Assembly (NCBI RefSeq): GCF_000003815.2
Contig: NC_049983.1
Span: 17,578,746-17,642,745 of the forward strand
DNA: 64,000 nt
Direction of reading: 5' to 3'
DNA from: Branchiostoma floridae
Lineage: Eukaryota; Chordata; Leptocardii; Amphioxiformes; Branchiostomatidae
The notes beneath the pieces are model-generated. The model ran no database searches. It worked only from the letters and a program-made list of their open reading frames with translations, and had not been told where the DNA came from. How positions within the stretch are numbered: position 1 is the stretch's first letter; every line of letters begins with the position of its first letter. Made by a program: the position numbers and the translations under genes. Positions 11,698-22,900 of the stretch are shown in pieces.

Positions 11698-14600
11698 TAA
11701 TATAGTTGTTGACTACTTTGATCTCCTTTTCAGCTCTGTGTTGCATTCTGTTAAAACTTGTATCCCACAGCCAATTAGCAAAATATAAACAGAGTCATGG
11801 GAGGAAAGTCCTGTATGCCCCTCAAGAATTACCCCAAGAAAACCCAGATTTGGGGCCAGATGTTAGCTTGCCCTCCCCCAAAACAATCACTGCACGGCTC
11901 TCAGTCTGTGGCCTTGAAAATATGCGAGAGTGTGATGCAAGGGAAGCCGCAGCTGTCCTTTGTCGTAAACCGTCCATGTTCCATCTAAGCCCCGGAGTAA
12001 ACAGTCTTCTAATTCCCTTTCAAGATTTGTTTATATACAACTGTGTTGCAATTTTCACCAAGTACACAGGCCCGGGACGGAAGGTTATTTTTTCAATGGG
12101 CGATATTAACTGGTCTTTGCAAAAGGGAAATCTTCTGGCCTTCAGAAAACCAGTTATTAACGTTACATTTTTTAATAGAGCAAAGCTACTTTCATCAAAT
12201 CAAATCTGATATACATTGTTACATTAAGTTCCCCCACCATCCTACAAGAATCATTGCAGTTTTCACATAATACTACACATTCAGACTGCCATGTGTATGA
12301 TAATGTGACTGCAGTTTTTTGAATGGGTAATACTCGGTCTTTTCGAGTCTGAAATTTCCTCTTGGCCAGAGCTTTGCATAAATCTACCATTTTAGAACAT
12401 AACATTATATATTACATTTTCATAAAACAGAGCTACATGTACTGGTAACTAAACCCTGTCCTTTGTTACATGTAGGATAGTACACTACACTGCAAAATCC
12501 CCAAAGGCATCCACTTCACTGCCAGTGCCAGCTTCCAAGAGGCAACTTTGTTTGGCTCCAATGAAATTACTGGAGATTAGAGGTGTACAGTACATGGATC
12601 ATTATTACATTACTGACACAGTAGCTCCATATAAGCCCTACCTAGCACCCTTCGTAATTTCATTGTAGCTCCAAGAAAACCTCAGCAATAAGGTAGGCAC
12701 ATATATACACAGATTTTGGTGAAAATATTCCACAAATCTGTCCACAAATGGATGCCATACAACCCGCAGTTTTTGTTTTGACCCATGGTTGCTGCGTTCG
12801 ATTGTGATTCGTGCAGCAACCTGTAAATGTTTGTACATTCTTTGACAGCATTTCGCAAATTCCTACCTGCCGCAGAACGAACAGCTTATACTTGGTTCAG
12901 CGATAATAAAGAGGGGTGATTTCTAAGGTTGGAAGGCAAGTATTTCTGACACGTTTGTTTGCGTTGAATCATCAAGCGAGTCTGTAGGCAGTCAGTACGC
13001 ATTTCAGACTGTTCATGAAGATTCATCAAATTGCCCCCAGAAGACGACTCAGGACCGGAAAACTTGAGGTCTATGTGGACAGGTGGTCACTATACTATAG
13101 ACAGGATTCTTAATTATTGTGTCAATGGGAAAAATTATATTAGTAACCACAAAATATGGTCACAAGGTCCTGTTATAGAAATGGTCACTTGTACAGGTTT
13201 GGCAGTTAAATATCGCAGTCTTGAAACACTGTAATAAGGTCTTTGCTTTACATGCAAAATTCTTCAACACATCAGAGTTACCAAGTAGTATTTGTAGAAC
13301 ATAGTCTGGAAGATAGCATCCTAGTACTGTAGTATAGAGGCATTTTTGTCATAACATCATTTGGTGCATTGAATTTGCAGACACTTATACACATCTGACA
13401 AAGTGTTAGAATATCTTATGGAATTGGCAGTTTTGTGTGTTACTGTTAAAGATTTTTGTAGGTTTAATGTAAAGAAGCTGCTGCAACTTGCTAGCCACTG
13501 TCTTGTTGTTTACCATTCACACCACAAAAATATACACGGACGCGTATATAGGAAATCCATGCCTATGTACAAGAAGGTGGACAATTTATTGAATGATGGA
13601 AAAAACAATCAACCAATGTATATCAACTGCCACCATATACCGACGACTTAGTAGTTGTTTAGAGGGATGAGTGGTCAAGGGTCTCCAAGGGGTTGCCAGA
13701 CAACCTGATTTGATACTAAAAAAAGGAAAAGTACTTATCAGAGATGCTTTTCTCTGTTATTTCCACTTAAGACAGAAAGGAGCCTCTCCTTACAACTGCA
13801 ACACAAAGCTTTCCTTATTCTTTTGATCACCTACAGGCAAAACCCCTAAAAGACCCTTGTCCTCCCAACATATTGGTCAGTGTAAAAACATTGGCAATAA
13901 AGGTAACAAAGTGTTAAATAAAATATAACTACTACATGAACTACCTTGTCATGAATAACTACATTGTACAGGTACTAATTGTTTGTAGAAATTCCACATA
14001 AAAATGGCCACCTAGGCTAGTCAAGTTCATTTATGAACAAAAGCGTACATATAAACCTTAAATACACCTGCTACCAGAAATAAGCTGAGAAACCTGTCTA
14101 CCAACCCAGCAAGGCTAGTCATTTTTTTTTACTATACATTTTTGTCAATGTACTAAGCAAATCTGCCTGCTAGGTTTGGGTTAGATATGATAATAAAAAG
14201 TTGTAGAATGAAGGGAATAATCCCTTATTCAATTATTACTGTACAGAAATTACAAAATGCGAGATCTCCTTGGAATATTTCGTCAAAAACAGTGCTGGAA
14301 TCTCAGATGAATAGTTTACCTCGTCGCTCAGACTTTCGTTTTTATGTATCAGATTTCATGTGTGGTAGAGAAGCATAAATAGGACACAAGATCACGTTGT
14401 CATATCTTTGTACATAAACACAGCAATGGTAGAATCCATTCTTTGCTACATTTTTCTGTGTCCACATTTTTTTCTCCTGACCACGATCTCTCTCAGTGTA
14501 GAGGCTTACAATTTTTTGTTAGAGACTTTGCTGGTAAAACGACAGTGGGGTGTAGTATCGTATATTACTGCCACATCACCTCAACACACCTCCCTGTCTC

Positions 14601-17357
14601 CTTATTCTCACCTCTACCTATGATTAAAGCATCTACCTGCTAGCTGGCATTAATATGACATTCTTTATCAAAATATATCTACTTAACTACCTTATTGTAG
14701 TAAAATATAGATGAAAATAAATGACATTGAAACTTCTTTTTTCGTATCAAGTGTCGTCCCCTCATGTAGAGTAGTACTGTTTTGCGGGAATGTCATTTGA
14801 GGGGGGCCTTTGTGATAGAACTGCACATGGTAAAACAAAAACTATAACGCTACATTAACATAATACCTTTGTACTTAAACCAAACAAAATAATTGACTGC
14901 TGACAACACACGCTGCCATACTGGTAGATAAAAGGATGCTAACTAATTTTTTTCCAGAAATTTTCCACCGCAACATTTGGGTGAGCTGCACTGGAAAAAA
15001 CGCTGCTTTTCTTAGTGACAACAGCAGGCTGTTTTTTTAAAAGCCCTTCTTTCCTTTGTTTGTCCTCGCCTGATATTGTGGTTTTCTCTCCCTGCGTTTG
15101 TGACAGTCCAAGGGTTACACGCTTATAGATCGCTGCCTGCTAGGGGGGCACGCGGGATGTTTACCGAATGCACCTGGCCTTCGAGTGTTTGTTTAAGATA
15201 GAGCCTAACCAGGAGGCTCTACTATATAGCCAGCATTGTCGCTGCTACCAGCTAATGACAAAAATCTGCAAGCCTTCTCCCTGCAGCTTTGCTTGAAAAT
15301 CTTGAAGAAGGGGCTGAGATTTTTTGGTAACTTGAGAAGGAAACAATGACCCCAAATAATGCCAGGCCCAAGCTTTGCTAATGGGAACCATAAGTACAGG
15401 CAGAAGCCATAAAAGTGGGACCCCTTCAACATGTCACAATCCACATGGGAGCATTCAAGGAAAAGGAAAAGAAATCTACCAGAGAGAGCCACCCGACAAG
15501 AACAGGCTTGCGCCGTAGCTTCTTGAAAATAATTGGGCACTTTTCAAAACCGGCAGCATATTCCAATTATCTATGAGTTAGCTCTATAAATAATAATGGC
15601 ACTGAGTGTAGCGATATTGCTAATAATTCATCCTCGACTAATGGCGGTGACATCATTTGGAAGCAATGGTGCAGAGAGAGTCCAGAAGTATCAAAGTAAG
15701 GGTAATGCAGACAGGCAGGCCAAAGTTCCTGCCCTTAAAAATAGGGTATCATATTTCAGTCTGCCAACTTGGAATAACCAGTGGTAAGCACAACTGTGTG
15801 GAATCAGGCTTTTCTGGAAGAAATTCTTGCCATTTCCTGCCGAAACATTTTCAGAACTATCTTTGTGAATATGGAATATGTCCGGGCAATTGTGTAAAAA
15901 CAAAGCCCTTTGTCTGCTACACCTTTTGCAAATACATTAGCAATATGCTCACTTTCAGTAGTCACGGATGTGCAAAAATCGGCTATCCTAACCCTCATGA
16001 AGTTCATTTTTTTCTTTCTCGTAACGAAAAAAATTGCTTCAACCCCAAGTCTATATACACAATAAGTGTGGTCTTAAGAGAGCCGTTTATACCAACCCAG
16101 GGGTAGTCAAGCTAGGGAAGAATTTTGACGTTTTCTTGGGAAAGAAAGCTACCAATGTTTTAGCGACAGAAACTTAACTGCAACTGCAACATTAAAATCA
16201 TATCCTTTTAGGATACTGCCCCAGCACTTGAGCTGCTACGTGACTTTCCCCCAAGATGGTTGTAGACAAGCTCACTGCACCAAACTCCCATCTCTTATAT
16301 CTCTTTTTCTCTCTCATAGTAAAGTACTGTATTTCGTATCTCCAGCATACAAATATTTCTTTCCGTAAAGTGATCTTAAATATCTTCTCTTCTATGCAGC
16401 GCCAACCCGGACATTTTCAGAAAGCACCAAAAACCGAATATCTACCTCACCCTGGGCTCGACCCTAAAACCTAGCATATATAACGCCAACAACTACCTTG
16501 CACTGCCAGAAATTCTCCTCCACAATTTGAGCCAGCACTAGTTTCTGTGATATAGCATAGTTATTAATTCATAATACCTCTTATGTATATTTTACAAATA
16601 TATATAGTGACTTTTTAAAAACTTATTTCTAATCCTAAACTTCTCGGCAATGTTGCTTTCTGAGAACATAGAGGTTGGGAGGAACGATATTATCACTGCA
16701 TGTTTTTCTAATATCATGTTTTCGTCGCGGACTGATTCCAGGGTGGAAAAAAAGGTTCGAGTCGGTCCAATCAAGGCCAATTAGGTTCACTCTTGGGGCC
16801 ATACTAACTGGCAACGGGCACAACAATAGGAACAAAGCCAGGTAATTACCTGTGTTGTAATGAGATTACCTTTTACCTGACTGAATCTTACAGTTGTTTC
16901 AGAAGGGACCTTGTCATAAACCCTCTTCCCAAACACATGGAACCAGTCCTAACCGAAGTTTGTTTTTTCTTTGCACTAAGGCAAGGGAGAAGTGGTCAAT
17001 GTTTGTGACACAGCATTAATGTGCAACATGAGTTAGGCTGGTAGCCATACATACGTACATGCAAACTTAGGGAATACGCTACACTGCCCTAGTCTCCTCC
17101 GTCTTCCTTTTCTTTAAGTGCATGCCAGTCTTTATAGCTATCTGCATTCACTGTAGTCCATATCCAGGTGACTTAATGCTCTGTAGAAAAATAGGGCTTT
17201 CTGATTATTTCCCTGACAATTGTGCTACTGCAAAATGACCAATAAGGACTAAGTTTTACTTTTTTTGTTCAGCAATTTTCGGCAGAGCCACCTGCCTGTG
17301 GTTCTAGTACTGGTTTGGTCATGGTCAGGCTTAGTGCGAGGGAGAGATCAGATAGCC

Positions 17358-19418
17358 CTATTTAAACTGGGAACTTAGGGTGGTCAGCATACCGGTGATG
17401 GAGGCCTGGTCCGTGGATGCCGGTGCGCCCGCCGCCACCGCGTGTTCCTGCAGGGCCTGGCTGGTCTCCACCTTCTCTTCTTCGCGCCGCTTCAGACAGG
17501 CCGCCTTCGGGTTCAGGTTGCGCTCTCGGACCTGGCGCTCCAGGTCGGTTATGACCTCCACGGCCTGGTGGAGAGTGGTCAGCTTGGTCTGCGGCTTGTC
17601 GGTGTTGAGGTGTAACGAACACATCCTGCCCAGCTCCCTGAAGGCCTCGTTGATGTCGCGTACCCTCAGACGTTCCCTGGCGTTGTTTGCTGCACGGCGG
17701 TCTCGTTCGCGCCTCTCTCGTTCCTCCGGCGTTTCATCCTCCGGGATGGGCCCCTCATCCAATGAGGATGTGGGCGAGTTCACAAACGAGTCCCGTGTAG
17801 ATTGCGAGGGGGGACGACTCTTCTTGGGCTTGCTGTTCTGCACTGCTTTTCCCGAATCCTTCCCATCTTTGTCCTTATCCTTGGACTTGGACACGTTTTC
17901 CTTGGTTTCCACTTTTTCCACTTTGACGACGCCTTCCCTGTCGCCGGACGCGACCCCGCTGCCCTGCAAGGTGTGGAACGGCTCCTGTGACTTCCCCAGG
18001 TCGGTGGATGACGTCACGCTCTGGGTAGGCACGGTCTGGCTGCCAGGCAAGCTACTGGACACCGCTCCCGGGCCAAGCAGATGAGAACTCATACCGGACT
18101 GGCTGTACTCGGAACCTTGAGGACCGAACGGACCTCCGTTGGCGGGAGCCAGGAGACCCCCCATGGGGTGGAGGGAGCTTCCCGACCCCATGGGGGGTTC
18201 TTCGGTTGCAGCATGGTTTCGTAAGACATGGATTGCATCGTCTAACCTCTCTTCCACCCTGCTCTGTAGTGCGTGTAGATGGCTTTCAAATGGCTGACCT
18301 GGCGGCGAGGTTGGATTCCTGCTGGTTGGTCTTGACCACTGGCCGGTGGGACCGGTCAGTGCTGGCGGCGAGCCCGGCCCGGCCGGCGTTGACGGGTTGG
18401 AAGGGAAGCTGCTGCTGGTGGGCTCGGAGTAAATGGAAGCGAGGGCTTTGCCGAGAGCGTCGCTCGACTGCGATGTCACGGCGGTGCTTCCAGACGCGGT
18501 GACGCTCGACGGGACCACGGAATCACTGCTGTTGACTGAAGACATGCTGACGAAGGGAGAGCTGGAGTTGTGGCTGAGACTGGAACCACGGAAAGTGTTC
18601 ATTGGTGGAAGACTTGGAGGGCCGTAGCCCATCGAGTCTGGATTATGATGAATACTGCTGAAGGCTGCACCGGGCGCCGGAGGTATGTGTGAACTTGTTG
18701 ATGTCAAGATGGAAGGATATGCTGAAGGGACGCCCCCAGTCCCCCAGGGGTCCGGGGAGCTGTGCGCGCCGCTAAAGTACTCGTCGCCGTACATCCCCGA
18801 CGGCTTGGGAGACGTGTAGCTAGGGGATGCACGGTTGAACTCATCCGAACTGCTAGGTGAGTAGACTGGAAGCCCACCGTGCCCCGATCCCTTTCTTCTT
18901 TTTGCTGTACTGCTGGGCTCTGGAAGAGGTCTCCTCTGGGCCGGTGAACTGAAGGGGTAGAATGGGGAACTTGAGTTGGGACTTGGCAGGGGGACATCTC
19001 GGCTCATTCCGGGGACTCCGGGCCCTCCATCCCGGGATGTGGAGAAAGGGTAGGGTGGAACTGAAGGCATGCTTCCTGAGGTGATGAAGGGGGGGCTGAG
19101 ACTGTCGTGGGACAGTCGCCGTTCCCTCATCCCTTCACTGAAAGGAGTGCCGTCAGGAGGGTACCCCCTGCTGCTCTCAAAACTTGGTCCGTGCGACCAT
19201 GGACCACCACCGACCTCCTCCATGCCTGGTCTCATTCCCCTAGCCGGTCCGTGGGCCATCTCCTGCATGCTAGCGCGTTCTGCCACCGCCCGGGGATCGC
19301 CTCTGCCCGGTCCCCCGTGCGAAGGGGGCAAGAACATCGCACTGAAGTCCAGCAAATCATTCAGTTCTTTGTCGGTCCCCAAAGCAGCCATTCTTTCTGC
19401 TGGGTTCATGGCGCTCAT
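17358..19418 (-). CDS. TCF3/TCF4/TCF12: Class I bHLH transcription factor (E protein), complete in one exon
   Basis: The 686-aa protein is a nuclear E protein, which binds E-boxes (CANNTG) as a homodimer or as partner of tissue-specific bHLH factors. The order of parts matches vertebrate TCF12/TCF4 end to end. Activation domain 1 holds GTDKELNDLLDFSAMF (about 14-29). A basic nuclear-localisation patch KRRKG comes next, followed by a Ser/Pro/Gly-rich linker. Activation domain 2 has DALGKALASIYS and SSSFPSNPSTP, then a QSRVEERLDDAIHVLRNHA segment. The bHLH (about 570-637) has NNARERLRVRDINEAFRELG and the family-specific tail RNLNPKAACLKRREEE. Helix 2 reads TTLHQAVEVITDLE, nearer to fly Daughterless (AVEVI) than to vertebrates. 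The start is firm: an in-frame TGA sits directly before the ATG. Vertebrate E-protein genes have many exons, but this one has none interrupting the frame, so it may be a retrocopy (see findings). It lies head to head with STRIP. Confidence 0.95.
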   Translation of the reverse strand: MSAMNPAERMAALGTDKELNDLLDFSAMFLPPSHGGPGRGDPRAVAERASMQEMAHGPARGMRPGMEEVGGGPWSHGPSFESSRGYPPDGTPFSEGMRERRLSHDSLSPPFITSGSMPSVPPYPFSTSRDGGPGVPGMSRDVPLPSPNSSSPFYPFSSPAQRRPLPEPSSTAKRRKGSGHGGLPVYSPSSSDEFNRASPSYTSPKPSGMYGDEYFSGAHSSPDPWGTGGVPSAYPSILTSTSSHIPPAPGAAFSSIHHNPDSMGYGPPSLPPMNTFRGSSLSHNSSSPFVSMSSVNSSDSVVPSSVTASGSTAVTSQSSDALGKALASIYSEPTSSSFPSNPSTPAGPGSPPALTGPTGQWSRPTSRNPTSPPGQPFESHLHALQSRVEERLDDAIHVLRNHAATEEPPMGSGSSLHPMGGLLAPANGGPFGPQGSEYSQSGMSSHLLGPGAVSSSLPGSQTVPTQSVTSSTDLGKSQEPFHTLQGSGVASGDREGVVKVEKVETKENVSKSKDKDKDGKDSGKAVQNSKPKKSRPPSQSTRDSFVNSPTSSLDEGPIPEDETPEERERRERDRRAANNARERLRVRDINEAFRELGRMCSLHLNTDKPQTKLTTLHQAVEVITDLERQVRERNLNPKAACLKRREEEKVETSQALQEHAVAAGAPASTDQASITGMLTTLSSQFK

Positions 19419-19867
19419 TCAACTAGTCGCGGCCCCCAGAATGGGCCTCTCCTTCCGCTAAAAGTCCGTGCAAGACGTTCTGAAACACTCCCCGACTTCA
19501 GTGAGCAGCTTTCCGGAGCTGTAAAAGGCGCTCCACGGCCGTTTTGGACGTAGTTTTTCTGTGCTCGGGACACCTCGCCCTTTCCCTCGACACCCGCAAA
19601 TGCAAATTATGCACCCTCCGCACTACTTTCGCCTGACCCGATTCATGAAATAATTATGCCCGTTTTTTCTTCAACCTCATTTATTACAAATTCACAATAT
19701 ATCTCCGTATAAAAACTAGATATAAAATGAACTGATCGCAAGATTACTTTTCATCATCATTTGTAGAGAATTAATTGAGAAACGCGATATAAAGTATCAA
19801 CTTTTAGTCAGGCACACAAATATGATAAGTTTGGACGTGCGTCGAGGCTTGAGGCCCCACATCCAAG
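19419..19867. promoter_or_regulatory. Shared bidirectional promoter region between E-protein gene and STRIP
   Basis: Only 449 bp separate the two start codons, which point away from each other. The stretch holds 5' UTRs and any promoter of both genes. An octamer ATGCAAAT (19600-19607) runs into a partly mirrored ATTATGCA, giving a POU-type composite. No TATA box is obvious in either direction. The E-protein side is GC-rich and the middle is AT-rich. Transcription starts cannot be fixed from sequence. Confidence 0.6.
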
Positions 19868-19948
19868 ATGGAGGCCGGTGGAAACAACAAAAGGCAGGGC
19901 CTGCCCAAATTACGAGAACTTTTGCGCCGCCAGCGGAAAGACTCCGAC
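19868..19948 (+). CDS. STRIP1: STRIP coding exon 1 (aa 1-27)
   Basis: It opens MEAGGNNKRQ and ends RRQRKDSD, matching the human NQRKDSE segment. The donor is GTACGT, phase 0. The N terminus is shorter than in human STRIP1, lacking the proline-rich start. Confidence 0.88.
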
Positions 19949-22900
19949 GTACGTTTGCCTCTCTCTTGACGATTTTCCCACTTCCTTACGATACTTTTGC
20001 GCCACGTTAGGACCCTCTGTTGTGATCGTAAGGTCTAGTTCACGGCAAGTCGGCGATCTAGTTTAGGTCATTTTCTGATATGACCAAAGCCCCAAACCGT
20101 TTGCAAACTCTACAGACAGAGGAAATATGTAGCATCTTAGCATTTTCTTCGTCAGTGACGGCTTTTCTTCATAACTTAAAGGGAACAATGCTTTATTCTG
20201 TAGGTTAGTTTGTTTTCCCTGACGGTCATAAGCTCGCATGTGAGAGCCAACATTTAGAAGTAGAATTGCATATTCATTGAACTTCATGAATTTTAACTTC
20301 ATTTTCCTGTTGTTATTTGCTAATCAATTGGATTTAGCACAATACTGGTAATTTCCTAAAGTTCTGATTTGAATTAAAAACAAATTAGAATTAAGCACGA
20401 TTTCTCCAGAGTTAATTTTCTATGCAGCAAATTTGTTAAAACTTGAGTTTTGATCTACAAGTTACAACCAACCAAATTGCTTGGAATTAGAGAAATCAAA
20501 GTTTGTAGTAGACTTGTACATTAGATAGCAAAATTGTGCAATGAAGCTATTGAAAATAAGATGTAACAAGGACATTTTGGGTTCAGTCGGTGTTAACAAA
20601 GACTCAGGTGTGTAGCGATGATAATTCTACCCATGAGAGTTAAGAGTCTCGGTTAGGTCAAGCAGAGGAAAACCTCTTCCGACAAGTTCACTCACGAAGT
20701 CTTCAACAACTTTTCCTTCATCCTTGACTGCACCAAGGTGAAGACGAAAAGTTAGAGGATGTGCGTTAATTGTTTGTCATCACCTGGTTACAAGTATTTT
20801 TCTGTCGGAAGTGAATTTGTCGAAAAATTACTTGATATTCAGTTAACCATGCTGTAGTTTCTCCAATTTGTAATTCCTCGTTGTATTTTCAGTACCAATA
20901 ATGTCATGTTTTTTTGTTTTAAAAAATTCCATAAATGATGTGATAGTCTGTTAGATTTAATGTTAAGTTGCTCCAGTTGTATTTCGTCTTTTATTTTCAG
21001 TTTTGCTTGGTTGCATTTTCGGTAATAACAAGTTATAATGGAAAATGGATTTGTAGATTTTTTTGTGAAGAAGTCACCTTGGAGTACTTCCTACTCATGT
21101 ATGTTGTCATGTATGTTATCGTATACAGCACTGCAGTGTTGTGATCCTATGTATTTTCTATGCTAACAGTGCATTGACTGAAATGGAAAAGGATGTTTTT
21201 ACTTTATACAGTATCAACACAGATAGAAGTGTTTTCAAATTCAATGTACAATGTATATATTTTGCATCAAGGATGTAAAGCTAAAGTGTCCTCACTTATA
21301 TATCCTGCACTTTTATATGTTTACAAATAATATAAGACACAGTATTGTTGCACACACGAAAATCCAAATCTGGGAGGAAAATTCTGTCTGACTGCACTGC
21401 TAATCTTCTTAGTAACAAGTTAGGCTTTCATATTCTAATGGTTATTATGATTTATACACTGTGAAAAAATGGATTACCTTGTAGCATTCAGGGATGTGCA
21501 TAATCCATTTCCTGTTGTTAGAGGACAGTGATGTGGAAATCAGCGGTAATGTCAGTTTCAAGAGACAGGAACGACACTTGACCTTGGTACAACAAGCTTT
21601 TCCACAGAGGTAGCGACAAATTAGAATGGTTAGATGGAGTTTGTAGAGGAAGTTTTCATTGTCTAGGATAAGTTAGCATCCTTTTGTTATATTTTATTTT
21701 GTAAATTTAGTCATATTATACTTGTTTGTTGGTATATATGTACATCATCGGTTACAGAAACTTTCTAACTGAAAGTACAATGGATTTGGTGAGTTTTACA
21801 ACTTGATCTTTTTCCTGATCATTCAGTCATTGGTCAGCCACACAGTTTCAAAATAGAAGTAGTAACTGCCTGCTGAATAGTACATGGATTTTAAGAATAT
21901 TTGCAGTACTGAATTTCCAAAAAAACTTCCATAAAACTCTGGAGTTTGACGTGTTTAATGACACAAGATAGGGACTGCAGAAAATTGGTGGGAAATCTAA
22001 AACGACATGTATATCAGCTTGATAGGGAGAGAAAATACACAAGGATGCTAGAAAATTCACACTTATTTACCATTTTAGAGGGAAAATTGTGACCCAGAGT
22101 CCTGACAACATCCACACAAAAATATACTAGTCAAGCCACCGCAATTATTTTAATACCCTGTCCATGTACAAAACATAGAATTGTAGAATCAATGCATTGA
22201 CAGTTCATTTCTAATCTCAGCAACTTGGAATTGCATGGTACTGGGTACTACAGGTACCACACAATCATCACCACAGGTGATCCTATATTCCCTCTGATCC
22301 CCTTGTCCACTGCTTTAGACAACTTGATTGCACAAACTGATCAGGTGGACAAATCAGATTTCCTGACACAGATAAGGCCCAATCATCTCCCGCCATTGAT
22401 ATGTTGATCGCACGGCTTTGTAGGAAACAAAAGTATTTTTGATGAACTGTTTTTGTAGGAAGCATTAGGTGTTTTGTGGTACTTCATAGCATAGAATTAA
22501 TAAGAAACTGTGGAGAAAGAGTTTACTAAGAATAGGAACATTATACATGTAGCTGTTATCTCAGGAATACTTGAAGTGGTGTTAGGTACTAGTAATTGTT
22601 GAAAGGAAAACAAAGTCAAGTGTTGAAACTTTGTGACAACAAAATGAATATTCAATAGTTAGCAATTGGTAATGGTGAGATAAAAGCATGGGAAGAAACA
22701 ATATTGGGAAAACTTTATACATTAGAAAAGTAATATTTTCAAGTTTTGAATGGCATTTTAGAAGGAAAGAAATTGATTCTTATGGAAAGTTTTTATTGCT
22801 TGTAAAATGGGAAACATTTGGGTATTTTTCAATTGTTGTATTGGTATAATTGAAATAGCAAGGCTTCGTAATATCATATGTGACTCCAAAAACAAAGATT

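Larger units (their letters stand above)
1..17357. other. Gene-poor stretch downstream of the E-protein gene
   Basis: I find no coding gene here. The open frames present are short and look like neither conserved domains nor exons bounded by good splice sites. The stretch carries a GGAC microsatellite, several foldback elements, a 5S-derived SINE and AT-rich unique sequence (entries below). The E-protein 3' UTR should lie just left of 17358 on the minus strand, but I see no clear AATAAA there. Moderately GC-rich, low-repeat islands near 2790-3240, 4170-4520 and 15100-15560 may be conserved noncoding sequence; I cannot assign a function. Confidence 0.6.

Noticed and set aside
11706-12209. A 167-codon open frame on the plus strand
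   Set aside because: Composition is intergenic, no domain is recognisable, and it starts inside the edge of the SINE flank.
15657-16106. A 149-codon open frame
   Set aside because: No family resemblance, Cys- and Lys-rich random-looking sequence, and overlapping open frames of the other strand look equally good.
17380-18084. A 234-codon open frame antisense to the E-protein gene
   Set aside because: It is a by-product of GC-rich, stop-poor coding sequence on the other strand; no domain and no splice or start context.
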